Assembly (NCBI GenBank): GCA_039715055.1
Contig: JBDLID010000046.1
Coordinates: 1 to 22,065 of the forward strand
DNA from: JBDLID01 sp039715055
Lineage (GTDB): Bacteria; Desulfobacterota; Desulfobulbia; Desulfobulbales; Desulfocapsaceae
Direction of reading: 5' to 3'
DNA: 22,065 bases
How positions within the stretch are numbered: the first letter of the stretch is position 1; each line of letters opens with the position of its first letter. Under the pieces are notes generated by a model that saw nothing but the letters and a program-made list of their open reading frames with translations, was not told where the DNA came from and did no database searches. The position numbers were made by a program, and so were the translations under genes. Shown piece by piece: positions 7,616 through 15,389 of the stretch.

Positions 7616-9058
7616 CTACTTGCCGAGGGCGTCTTTGTGAAAGTTGAGATCCGGCTCCACCGGGTAGATGCCGTCAAAACAGGCCAGGCAGAAGCTGTCC
7701 CGGCCCAGACCGGTGGCTTCAACAAGGCCCTCCTCGCTGAGGTAGTAGAGGGAGTCGAGGCCCAGGTGGTCGGCGATCTCCCTGACACTTTTGGCGGCGG
7801 CAATGAGCTGCAGGCTGGAGGGGAAGTCGATCCCGTAGTAACAGGCATGGCGAGTGGGCGGGCAGCTGACCAGCATATGGACCTCTTTGGCTCCGGCATC
7901 CCGCAGAGACTTCACACGGCTCTTGCCGGTTGTTCCCCTGATGACGGAGTCTTCCACGATGATGACCCGTTTGCCCTTGAGAAAGGAGCGTACCGGGTTC
8001 AGTTTGACCCTGACGTTGAAGTCCCGCATGGACTGGGTTGGCTGAATAAATGTACGGCCCACGTAGTGATTACGGATCATTCCCATCTCCAGCGGCAGCC
8101 CTGACGCCTGTGAGTAGCCGATGGCCGCATAGTTGCCGGAGTCCGGGAACGGCATGACGAAGTCACCGTCAATGGGATACTCTCTTGCGAGGATCTCGCC
8201 CATTTTTTTTCTGGTCTGATAGACGTTGATGCCGAAGATGTCCGAGTCGGGACGGGCGAAATAGACCTGTTCAAAGATACAGAAGCTGGTCTTCTGCTTG
8301 GCCCAGGGAAAGACCGAGAGCATCTCCTTGTTATTGATGATCAGAACCTCTCCGGGTTCGACATCACGGACGTACTGGGCCTCGACCAGGTCAAGAGCAC
8401 AGGTCTCTGAGGCCACAATCCAGCCGCCGTTCTGCAGCTTGCCGAGACATAGGGGGCGGAAGCCTCCCGGATCACGGACTGCTACCATGGTGTCTTCGGT
8501 CATCAGCAGCAGGGAGTAGGCTCCCTTCAGGCAGGAGAAAGACTCCCACAGGGCGCGCTCCAGGCCGAGATGGGTGGTGCGGGCCATGAGGTGGAGGATC
8601 ACCTCGCTGTCCATGGCTGTTTGGAAGATTGATCCCTTGCCCTCAAGATCCTGGCGCAGCTCGATGGAGTTGACCAGGTTGCCGTTGTGGGCCACGGCGA
8701 GGGTGATTCCCTTGTGGGTCACCATCAGCGGCTGGGTGTTGGTGAGGTTTGAGGCCCCGGTGGTTGAGTAACGCACGTGACCGATGGCCATGTGCCCGGG
8801 AAGCGACTGGAGAATATCTTCTGAAAAAACTTCCGGAACCAGGCCCATGCTTTTATGGGTGGTGACATTTTTACCGTCGGAGGCCACAATACCGGCACTT
8901 TCCTGACCACGATGCTGGAGGGCGTAGAGCCCGAAGTAGGTCAGCTTGGAGGCATCTTCATGGCCGAAAATACCACAGACGCCGCATTCGTGGGTCGGTC
9001 TGAGGTGTTCTGTCTGGGGGAGTTTGGAGAGGCACATAGAGCACTTGTGGTTGGTCAC
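7616..9058 (-). CDS. purF: Amidophosphoribosyltransferase PurF (glutamine PRPP amidotransferase)
   Basis: First step of purine synthesis: PRPP plus glutamine to phosphoribosylamine. 480 residues from GTG 9058, which has AAGGG six bases upstream. ATG 9037 (473 residues) is the alternative. The N-terminal nucleophile is the Cys in HECGVCGIFGH (residue 25 from the GTG), exposed after removal of a propeptide of 24 or 17 residues. Then come the glutaminase domain (GLYALQHRGQESAGI, YSTTGASN, VAHNGNLVN) and the phosphoribosyltransferase domain with the PRPP loop VIIVEDSVIRGTTGKS. All four Cys positions that bind a 4Fe-4S cluster in the Bacillus-type enzyme can be aligned: SFCIFEQVYFARPDS, HACYYGID, and the pair in CLACFDG. 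The propeptide itself contains KCSMC, which is unusual. The gene is divergent from selD and followed by a ferredoxin. Confidence 0.95.
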   Translation of the reverse strand: MTNHKCSMCLSKLPQTEHLRPTHECGVCGIFGHEDASKLTYFGLYALQHRGQESAGIVASDGKNVTTHKSMGLVPEVFSEDILQSLPGHMAIGHVRYSTTGASNLTNTQPLMVTHKGITLAVAHNGNLVNSIELRQDLEGKGSIFQTAMDSEVILHLMARTTHLGLERALWESFSCLKGAYSLLLMTEDTMVAVRDPGGFRPLCLGKLQNGGWIVASETCALDLVEAQYVRDVEPGEVLIINNKEMLSVFPWAKQKTSFCIFEQVYFARPDSDIFGINVYQTRKKMGEILAREYPIDGDFVMPFPDSGNYAAIGYSQASGLPLEMGMIRNHYVGRTFIQPTQSMRDFNVRVKLNPVRSFLKGKRVIIVEDSVIRGTTGKSRVKSLRDAGAKEVHMLVSCPPTRHACYYGIDFPSSLQLIAAAKSVREIADHLGLDSLYYLSEEGLVEATGLGRDSFCLACFDGIYPVEPDLNFHKDALGK

Positions 9059-9162
9059 ATTGAACCCTTGGATCAAGGTCGTTTCAGGTTTCCCAATGGG
9101 CTGGCGGGACAGTTTATTCTCAACAATTAATCTGGACGGGTCTTTTTGACCACTGAAAAAGG

Positions 9163-9209
9163 AAAGGCACAAAGAGTACGATAACCTTTGTGCCTTTTTT
9201 CTTATTTTG
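9163..9209. terminator. Terminator-like hairpin in the purF leader / purF-selD gap
   Basis: Perfect 12-bp stem: AAAGGCACAAAG (9163-9174) with CTTTGTGCCTTT (9186-9197), 11-base loop. On the plus strand it runs into TTTTTTCTTATTTT. On the minus strand the same stem is followed by TTTCCTTTTTC. It lies about 105 bases upstream of the purF start, so on the minus strand it could act as an attenuator in the purF leader. On the plus strand it would stop antisense transcription before selD. Confidence 0.75.
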
Positions 9210-9331
9210 CTAAGTATGATTTCTATATACTAAGAACTCATCTGGAAATTCAACAAGAAAGCACCGGTCATGTCTTTTTTTACGAAACACCCTGGCTACC
9301 GCTTTCCCACCTCTCTACCCGGTACAAAGCG

Positions 9332-10384
9332 ATGAAGCTGACAGATACTGTCAAAGCGGCTGGTTGAGCCGCAAAACTGGGCCCGGGGGATCTGGGCCGG
9401 ATATTATGCGGCATCAGTCTGCCCCGCGATGACAACCTCATCGTCGGAGCTGAAACCTGTGATGACGCAGGGGTCTATCGTCTCAACGACGAGACGGCTT
9501 TGATTCAGACACTGGATTTTTTCACGCCCATCGTCGACGACCCGTACAGGTTCGGCCAGATTACCGCTGCCAATGCGCTCAGTGATGTTTACGCCATGGG
9601 CGGAAGGCCTCTTCTGGCCATGAACATCCTCGCCTGTCCCGTCAAGTCCATGGAGGCCGAGATTTTCCGGGAAGTGGTGCGCGGCGGCCTCAGCAAGATT
9701 GAGGAGGCGGGAGCCCTGCTGGTCGGCGGCCACTCGGTGGAGGATGATGAGCTGAAGTATGGTCTGTCAGTGACCGGCATCGTCCACCCGGACCGGGTGC
9801 TGCTCAACAGGGGCGCCCGGCCGGGAGACAAGCTGCTCCTCACTAAACCGCTGGGAACCGGTATCCTGTCAACGGCGATCAAAGGTAAGCTTGGTGGCAT
9901 GGATGTGGAAAAGATGATCGGTGAGGTGATGGCGGTTCTGAATAAACAGGCGGCCGAGGCCCTGGACGAGGTGCGCCTTCAGGGTGAGGAGGTTCATGCC
10001 TGTACCGATATCACCGGTTTTGGCCTGGTCGGTCATCTCTATGAGATGCTTGCCGCCTCTAAAGTATCGGCCAGGATCTTCGGCGACCGCATCCCGGTCC
10101 TGGAACAGGTCCAGGAGTTTGTCGATATGGGAATCATCCCGCAAGGTGCCCACACAAATCGTGATTTTTATAAAAAGTATGTCTCTTCAAAACGATACAG
10201 CGATGATCATGGTCTGCACATGATCATCGCCGACCCGCAAACCTCGGGCGGCCTTCTCATCGCCGCTCCCGGCTCGGCTGCAGAGATGATTATTGCAGCT
10301 ATGGAGAGGGGCCGTTCCCCGCTGCCCTGCGTTGAGATCGGTGAGATTGTTGCCGGTGATAATGTGATGGTGGAGTTGCTGTAG
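9332..10384 (+). CDS. selD: Selenide, water dikinase SelD, with selenocysteine (in-frame UGA) at codon 12
   Basis: Makes selenophosphate from selenide and ATP, the selenium donor for Sec-tRNA and selenouridine. The frame runs from ATG 9332 as MKLTDTVKAAG, then TGA at 9365-9367, then AAKLGPGDLGRIL and on without interruption to TAG 10382-10384: 350 residues, the normal SelD length. The TGA sits exactly where the family has its catalytic Cys/Sec (KAAG[C/U]AAKLGPGDL), with the essential Lys three residues later. Later motifs: DDAGVYRLND, ANALSDVYAMGG, GGHSVEDDELKYG, TDITGFGLVGHLYEM, DPQTSGGLL. A standard gene caller would split or truncate it, starting near 9500. A candidate SECIS hairpin follows the UGA. 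The Shine-Dalgarno sequence is weak. Divergent from purF. The gene implies SelA, SelB and selC elsewhere in the genome. Confidence 0.95.
9365..9412 (+). promoter_or_regulatory. Candidate bacterial SECIS element for the selD UGA
   Basis: Immediately after TGA, GCCGCA (9368-9373) can pair with TGCGGC (9407-9412). Inside it GGCCC (9380-9384) pairs with GGGCC (9394-9398), leaving a G-rich nine-base apical loop. Position and architecture fit bacterial SECIS elements that bind SelB just 3' of the UGA. I fitted the pairing by eye, not by folding. Confidence 0.6.
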
Positions 10385-10406
10385 TCGAATTCAGCTGCGA
10401 CCTACA
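10380..10406. repeat. Inverted repeat spanning the convergent stops of selD and the M20 gene
   Basis: TGTAGTCG (10380-10387) pairs with CGACCTACA (10398-10406) with one bulged base. It covers the TAG of selD and the stop of the convergent peptidase gene, which are only 17 bases apart. There is no T-tract on either strand, so a role as shared mRNA 3' end is only possible. Confidence 0.4.
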
Positions 10407-11547
10407 GCGTGACGATCTGATAAAGCAGCTCAGTGAGGCTGCACAGGTCGTCGAGTTTTAGGCACTCATCGGTGGTGTGGACTTTGTTCATACCTGTGGC
10501 GATGATGGCCGTAGCTAAGCCGTAGTCATTGAGAATGTTGGCATCACTGCCACCCCCTGCCACCTCGAAATTCAGCTGTCGTCCCAGTCTGTTGCCCGCC
10601 GCCGCAACCCGCCTGATCACCTCCTCTCCGTCATCAAGCCGCATGGCCGGATACTCCATCTGGACCCTGACATCGACCCACGGCTGCTGGCTGAAACTAG
10701 GGGTCCGGCCGATCCAGTCCTGGGTCACCCGAAGAAAGGTGGACTCGATTTCCTTGGTGTAGCTCTTCAGTTTTTCAACTGAGTGGCTTCTCACCTCTCC
10801 CTCAATTGTAATCAGATCCGGTACGATGTTGGTGGCTATACCGCCCTGGATCAGACCAAAGTTGGCGGTTGACTGGTCATCAAGGCGGCCGAGGCGCAGG
10901 TCGGCGATGGCCCTGGCCGCCAGGCAGAAGGCGCTGACTCCGTTTTCCGGGTTGAGACCGGCGTGGGCGGCGATGCCGTGAACCTCAATTTTCATGCGGT
11001 TGGCGGCCGGTGCGCCGGTGATGACCCGGTTGATTCCGGTGGAGTCGAGGGCGTAGCCGTAGCGGGCCCGGACACTGGAGTGGTCGAGTGCTTTGGCGCC
11101 CAGCAGGCCCACCTCTTCACAGGTGGTGAAGATAAGCTCGAACCCGTCATGGGCTGCCCTGTTGTCCTGGAGCAGGTGAACCATTTCGATGATGGCGGCG
11201 ATTCCCGACTTGTCATCACCGCCGAGAATGGTTTCGCCCCGGCTGGTAAAGAGGCCGTCGGACAGATCGACCTTTACCCCGCTGCCCGGTTCCACCGTGT
11301 CCATGTGGCAGCAGAAAAAGAGTTTTTCATGGTCTGGTCGGCCTGAGTCAAAGCGGACAATCAGGTTGCCGGTGTTGCTTCCGGTCTGTTCAGCCGAATT
11401 GTCCTCTGTGACTGATGAGGCCCCGAGCTCGAGAAAAACACGGCGCAGGTAGTCGGCGACGCCCTTTTCCCTGCGTGACGGGCTGTCGATTTCACAGAGG
11501 GTGATAAAGGTCTGACTGAGGCGGTTACGGTCGATTTTATATTCCAT
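10402..11547 (-). CDS. M20-family metallopeptidase, peptidase T-like
   Basis: 381 residues, ATG at 11547. The M20/M28 zinc motifs are visible in order: CCHMDTVEPG (His81, Asp83), ILGGDDKSG (bridging Asp111), TTCEEVGLLG (catalytic Glu144 and ligand Glu145), ALDSTG (ligand Asp168), and a C-terminal His in NKVHTTDE. The middle part (about 180-290) with HGIAAHAGLNPENGVSA is the small dimerisation domain. This layout belongs to the PepT-like M20 peptidases, cytosolic di-zinc enzymes acting on small peptides or amino-acid conjugates. The true substrate cannot be read from the sequence. It begins 27 bases after the stop of ispDF on the same strand and is probably co-transcribed with it, although no functional link to isoprenoid synthesis is known to me. 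Confidence 0.88.
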   Translation of the reverse strand: MEYKIDRNRLSQTFITLCEIDSPSRREKGVADYLRRVFLELGASSVTEDNSAEQTGSNTGNLIVRFDSGRPDHEKLFFCCHMDTVEPGSGVKVDLSDGLFTSRGETILGGDDKSGIAAIIEMVHLLQDNRAAHDGFELIFTTCEEVGLLGAKALDHSSVRARYGYALDSTGINRVITGAPAANRMKIEVHGIAAHAGLNPENGVSAFCLAARAIADLRLGRLDDQSTANFGLIQGGIATNIVPDLITIEGEVRSHSVEKLKSYTKEIESTFLRVTQDWIGRTPSFSQQPWVDVRVQMEYPAMRLDDGEEVIRRVAAAGNRLGRQLNFEVAGGGSDANILNDYGLATAIIATGMNKVHTTDECLKLDDLCSLTELLYQIVTL

Positions 11548-11574
11548 GGTCGTTACGTTCCAGGGAGATCAGGT

Positions 11575-12756
11575 TCAATGATGGGCGGGCTGCAGCACGG
11601 GACCAAGCAGGACAACGGCATGACAGCCGATGCCTTCCCGGCGCCCGGTAAAGCCCATTTTTTCCGTTGTGGTGGCCTTGATGTTCAGCTGTGGTGGATT
11701 AACCCGGCATGTCTCGGCCAGCTTTACTTTCATATCGGCGATGTGTGGCGCAAGTTTCGGGGCCTGGCAGATGAGGGTAATGTCCCCGTTGACCAGACCC
11801 AGCCCGCTGTCTGCAGCCAGTTGAACCACTTCCCTGAGGAGATTGATGGAGTAGATGTCCTTGAACCGCTGATCGCTGTCCGGGAAATGGTGGCCGAGGT
11901 CGCCTTTGCCAAGAGCTCCGAGGATTGCATCACAGAGGGCATGGGTGAGGACATCGGCATCGGAATGACCACCAAGGCCCTGGTCATGGTCGATGGTGAC
12001 GCCGCCCAGCACCAGAGGTCTTCCGGTAACGAAGCGATGGGCATCATAGCCGTGGCCGATCCGTAGAGAGTGATCCTGCTGCATGATTTTTTTCGCAAGC
12101 CCCAGGTCTTCAGGGCGGGTGATTTTAAAGTTCTGTTCCTGACCCTCTGCCAGGTGAACGTCAAACCCGGCCTGCTCAAGCAGGGCCGCCTCGTCGGTGA
12201 ACTCCCTGGCGCCGCACTCTGAAAAGGCCTGTTCAAGCAGCTCTTTCCTGGCGCCCTGAGGGGTCTGGGCCTGCCAGAGCCCGTCGCGGTCAACGGTATG
12301 ATCGATTATCCCGTCAGCCCGCTGTCTCTTCAGGGTGTCCTTTACCGGGACAGCGGCAATGGCGGCCCCGTACTTACGGATACTGCTGTAAACGGCGGAG
12401 ATGAGGTCTGGCGTGACAAGGGGTCTTGCACCGTCATGGACGAGGACGATATCGATATCATCTTCGACCTGTTGCAGTCCGGCAAATACCGAGTCCTGCC
12501 GGAGTATCCCCCCCCGGGTCACCGAGATACGCTGCCCGGCGGCTCCAAAATGATTTGACAGCAGCAACCGTGTTTGTTCAAGCCACTCTTCGGGAAGAAC
12601 GACTACGATCTGGTCGATACAGTCGGCCTCGACAAAGCGGCCAACTGTATGGAGGATGATCGGCAGCCCTTGAAGGGTGAGGAACTGTTTGGGCTGAGCA
12701 GAGCCCATCCGCTTACCGATTCCGGCGGCAGGTATGATGGCGGCGGCTCTGGTCAT
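11575..12756 (-). CDS. ispDF: Bifunctional IspDF: CDP-ME synthase and MECDP synthase
   Basis: 393 residues in one frame, a natural fusion of two MEP-pathway enzymes. N-terminal IspD (about 1-225): AAIIPAAGIGKRMGSAQPKQF nucleotide-binding loop and VLVHDGARPLV, joining CTP to methylerythritol phosphate. C-terminal IspF (about 232-390): RIGHGYDAHRF and GGHSDADVLTHALCDAILGA supply the metal-binding Asp and His residues, KGDLGHHFPDSD follows, and TTTEKMGFTGR binds the cytosine nucleotide; this half makes the cyclic diphosphate. The fusion is common in alpha-, epsilon- and delta-type proteobacteria. IspE, the kinase between the two steps, is not in the window. Upstream on the same strand is rnpB, whose T-tract ends 24 bases before this start. 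No strong ribosome site is visible (AGGTCC near the start). Confidence 0.95.
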   Translation of the reverse strand: MTRAAAIIPAAGIGKRMGSAQPKQFLTLQGLPIILHTVGRFVEADCIDQIVVVLPEEWLEQTRLLLSNHFGAAGQRISVTRGGILRQDSVFAGLQQVEDDIDIVLVHDGARPLVTPDLISAVYSSIRKYGAAIAAVPVKDTLKRQRADGIIDHTVDRDGLWQAQTPQGARKELLEQAFSECGAREFTDEAALLEQAGFDVHLAEGQEQNFKITRPEDLGLAKKIMQQDHSLRIGHGYDAHRFVTGRPLVLGGVTIDHDQGLGGHSDADVLTHALCDAILGALGKGDLGHHFPDSDQRFKDIYSINLLREVVQLAADSGLGLVNGDITLICQAPKLAPHIADMKVKLAETCRVNPPQLNIKATTTEKMGFTGRREGIGCHAVVLLGPVLQPAHH

Positions 12757-12788
12757 GATTGAGGGACCTGGCTGAAGTGTAAAAAAAA

Positions 12789-13147
<359 letters not shown>

Positions 13148-13153
13148 GGGTTT

Positions 13154-13181
13154 AATTTAGCCGTAAAGAACCCTCTTGCAA
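13154..13181 (-). promoter_or_regulatory. sigma-70 promoter of rnpB
   Basis: On the minus strand: -35 TTGCAA (13181-13176), 16-base spacer, -10 TAAATT (13159-13154), ending about 6 bases before the 5' arm of helix P1. The position is right for transcription starting at the mature 5' end. Confidence 0.7.
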
Positions 13182-13236
13182 AGCCAAAACGTATCATTCC
13201 AGTAAAAGCCGGAAACTTCAGAAAACCGCTACATTG

Positions 13237-13953
13237 TTATTCGCTGTCCGGCGCGCGATGATACATGATCCGCTGGCAAGTCGGACAGTCAAAGAGCTGG
13301 TCTCCCTTGAGGAGCATGTTGAAACGCTGGGGAGGAATCGCCATGAAGCAGCCCTGGCAGACCCCCTGCAATACGTTGACTACGGCAAGTCCGTTGCGGC
13401 GATTGCGAAGCAGGTCATACTTTTGCAGCAGCACGGCTTCGACTGTTTTTGCCTGCCTGGTCCGTTTGTTGGTTTTGGTTTTTTTACTCTTGTTGATACC
13501 GGCGATGGAGGCCTCCACCTTTTCTGTTTCCTCGCCGAGCAGCTTTTTTTCGCTCTTGAGCAGGTTGGATTGCTCCTTAATCGTGGTAGTCAGTGTTTCC
13601 ACCTCCTCCATGATGGAGACGATCAGCTCTTCTTTTTCCTTGACCCCTTTTTTGCCGTCCTCGATTTCTTTGAGCAGTGCAGTCTGCTCTCTTCCTGTCT
13701 GAACCTGCATCATTTTGGACTGACGGTCCTTGACATGGGCCATTTCCTCACTGACCTCAAGCTCAAGGGTACGGCGTTCCTTTTCCAGGTTGGTGATTTT
13801 TTCCTCAAATTCGCTGATTTCTGTTTCGTGCTGAGCCAGAGCACTGGTCTGTTCGTCAAGTTCGTTCTGCTCAAGGTCTATCTTTTTGTCAATCGAGTCA
13901 ATTAACAAGTCGATTTCCTGCAGAGCGATGAGCTGGTCGATGGTCTCCTTCAA
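13237..13953 (-). CDS. Coiled-coil protein with C-terminal C4 zinc ribbon (DUF164/CdsZ-like)
   Basis: 238 residues from TTG 13953. This start is chosen because AGGAG lies seven bases upstream and the TTG overlaps the stop of the nif3-like gene as TTGA. The longer frame to 14031 runs inside nif3. The N-terminal 180 residues form a long charged coiled coil rich in Glu and Lys (LIALQEIDLLIDSIDKKIDL onward). The C-terminal end is a zinc ribbon with two CxxC pairs (GVCQGCFMAIPPQ and FDCPTCQRIMY). This family is widespread, usually next to nif3 and often near rnpB as here. Members have been linked to late-stage flagellar or secretion functions (FlgZ/CdsZ-type) and to nucleic-acid binding; none of these is proven for this protein. 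Confidence 0.85.
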   Translation of the reverse strand: MKETIDQLIALQEIDLLIDSIDKKIDLEQNELDEQTSALAQHETEISEFEEKITNLEKERRTLELEVSEEMAHVKDRQSKMMQVQTGREQTALLKEIEDGKKGVKEKEELIVSIMEEVETLTTTIKEQSNLLKSEKKLLGEETEKVEASIAGINKSKKTKTNKRTRQAKTVEAVLLQKYDLLRNRRNGLAVVNVLQGVCQGCFMAIPPQRFNMLLKGDQLFDCPTCQRIMYHRAPDSE

Positions 13954-14771
13954 GGCTGTTCTCCTGTGGTTCTGTTGATATGGGTGAAGGGAGGGGTCTC
14001 CCTCTTTGTCTGTTTCACATCTATATTCCAACCCCGGGTCGTACTGTGGCGCACAAGTTTTGCGGCCAGCAGTTCAACCAAGGGGAATTCGGTGGCGTAA
14101 TGGGTTCCGTCGATGATGCAAAATCCAGCATCTTCGGCCCAGCGGGCAGTGGAGTGCTTGATCTCGGCAGAGAGGTAGAGATCAGCCCCCATTGCCTGCG
14201 CGGTTTCCGCAAGCTCAGAACCTGACCCGCCGCAGACCGCAACCCGTGAAATCTGTTCCGGCAGCTTTCCGGCCACCATCAGAGTAGGCAAGCAGAGGAC
14301 GTCAAAAAGCAGGTCGCTGAACGCTTTGGAAGAAAGCGGCGGATCAAGCAGGCCGATGCGCCCGAGACCGGTTTGGTCTTCACCGGGAACCAGGGGGCTT
14401 GTGTCTAGCAGGCCGAGTCGCGCTGCAAGGGCATCGCTTACACCGTCCTGGGCACTGTCGAAATTGGTATGGCAACCGATTACTGCAATTTTATGCTCGA
14501 GGGCCCGCTGGATAAAAATCCCTGTCGGCGCGTCGGTGGCAATGGATTTTAACGGGTGAAAGATGATGGGGTGATGGGTGATGATCAGGTCGCAGCCACG
14601 TTCAATGGCTTCGTCGAGAAGCTGCAGGCTGGGGTCAAGGCCGATGAGTACAGAGTGGACCTCCTGGTCGGGGCGGCCCAGCAGAAGGCCGACGTTGTCC
14701 CAGGACTCGGCCAGTCCCATCGGTGCGATGGTCTCCAGAAAATCGGTTATGTCCCTGATCGACAGAACCAT
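13950..14771 (-). CDS. Nif3-like dinuclear metal centre protein (YbgI/YqfO family)
   Basis: 273 residues, ATG at 14771 with AAGGGTG upstream. N-terminal motif WDNVGLLLG, then LIITHHPIIFHPLKS with the metal-binding His pair, IGCHTNFDSAQDG with a further metal-binding Asp, and near the C-terminus IIDGTHYATEFP with the His and Glu that complete the dimetal site. The family forms hexameric toroids in the cytosol. Members are annotated as GTP cyclohydrolase 1 type 2 homologues, but the biochemical role is not settled. There is no PII-like insert: the protein is the short form. Its TGA stop overlaps the TTG start of the zinc-ribbon gene, so the two are translationally coupled. Confidence 0.9.
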   Translation of the reverse strand: MVLSIRDITDFLETIAPMGLAESWDNVGLLLGRPDQEVHSVLIGLDPSLQLLDEAIERGCDLIITHHPIIFHPLKSIATDAPTGIFIQRALEHKIAVIGCHTNFDSAQDGVSDALAARLGLLDTSPLVPGEDQTGLGRIGLLDPPLSSKAFSDLLFDVLCLPTLMVAGKLPEQISRVAVCGGSGSELAETAQAMGADLYLSAEIKHSTARWAEDAGFCIIDGTHYATEFPLVELLAAKLVRHSTTRGWNIDVKQTKRETPPFTHINRTTGEQP

Positions 14772-14801
14772 CAGCGGTCACCCTTGCAGTGTTGCCCAAA
14801 A

Positions 14802-14838
14802 TAAAAAAAAGGTACAGGCTCGATGGCTTGTACCTTTT
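14802..14838 (-). terminator. Intrinsic terminator upstream of nif3, for a minus-strand transcript
   Basis: Perfect 10-bp stem AAAAGGTACA (14807-14816) with TGTACCTTTT (14829-14838), 12-base loop. On the minus strand it runs into TTTTTTTTATTTT. It would end transcription coming from the tRNA gene or from a small RNA between them. On the plus strand the T-run is only four. Confidence 0.8.
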
Positions 14839-15131
14839 GAGGTCTTGCAGGGTCCAGCGTGGAGAACCTGTCCCCGGGCTGGTGTATGGTGCCGGGAGCC
14901 TGTAGCGGTCCGGCCATATTTGAAAAAAGAAGTAGTCTATTCAAGAGACTCAATGTACTTCTAAAAATTTTCCATCGGTAAGTGCTGCAGATCAACCCTT
15001 TAGACGAGTGATCATTTTGTCACGGATGGTTTTATCTTTTACTCGAAATCATCAAACCGGAAATCACAGCAGTCTAACTGTGGTTTTCTTCAATGTACCG
15101 GTCAAGCAGTGGTCCAACCCACACAATACAA

Positions 15132-15208
15132 TGGTGGGCGCAGTAGGACTCGAACCTACGACCGACCGGTTATGAGCCGGTGGCTCTAGCCAGCTGAGCT
15201 ATGCGCCC
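15132..15208 (-). tRNA. tRNA with CAT anticodon (tRNA-Met elongator, or tRNA-Ile2)
   Basis: 77 bases on the minus strand with CCA encoded. Acceptor GGGCGCA pairs with TGCGCCC, the D-arm is GCTC/GAGC, the anticodon stem-loop is ACCGG-CTCATAA-CCGGT with anticodon CAT, and the T-arm is GTAGG-TTCGAGT-CCTAC. The first base pair G-C rules out the initiator, which has an unpaired C1. CAT is shared by elongator Met and by Ile2 (lysidine-modified C34), and the sequence alone does not settle which one this is. Confidence 0.93.
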
Positions 15209-15228
15209 TCTCTGACCACAAAACTATC

Positions 15229-15258
15229 TATATAAAAACAGGAGAGGACCATTGTCAA
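15229..15258 (-). promoter_or_regulatory. sigma-70 promoter of the tRNA gene
   Basis: On the minus strand: -35 TTGACA (15258-15253, perfect), 18-base spacer, -10 TATATA (15234-15229), about 20 bases upstream of the tRNA 5' end. Confidence 0.65.
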
Positions 15259-15389
15259 CAAAAAAAAATCTGTTGAACTGGGGATTTCCCGGACCGGAAA
15301 AATTATAATTCACTGGAGTTCTCAACCAAATACGGCTATGTCTATGCGAATGCCACCCCAAATAATGAGCCGGCCGGCCTCTACCGAAC

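Noticed and set aside
9037..9172. Longer PurF start at TTG 9172
   Set aside because: That TTG lies inside the stem of the terminator-like hairpin, and the added residues do not look like PurF; GTG 9058 has an AAGGG six bases upstream.
9500..10384. Shorter SelD frame starting at TTG 9500
   Set aside because: SelD-like sequence continues upstream without a break to ATG 9332 except for the UGA at the Sec position.
14845..14925. SRP RNA
   Set aside because: GC-rich and structured, but the diagnostic GGAAGGAAGCAG-type loop of SRP RNA is not present on either strand.
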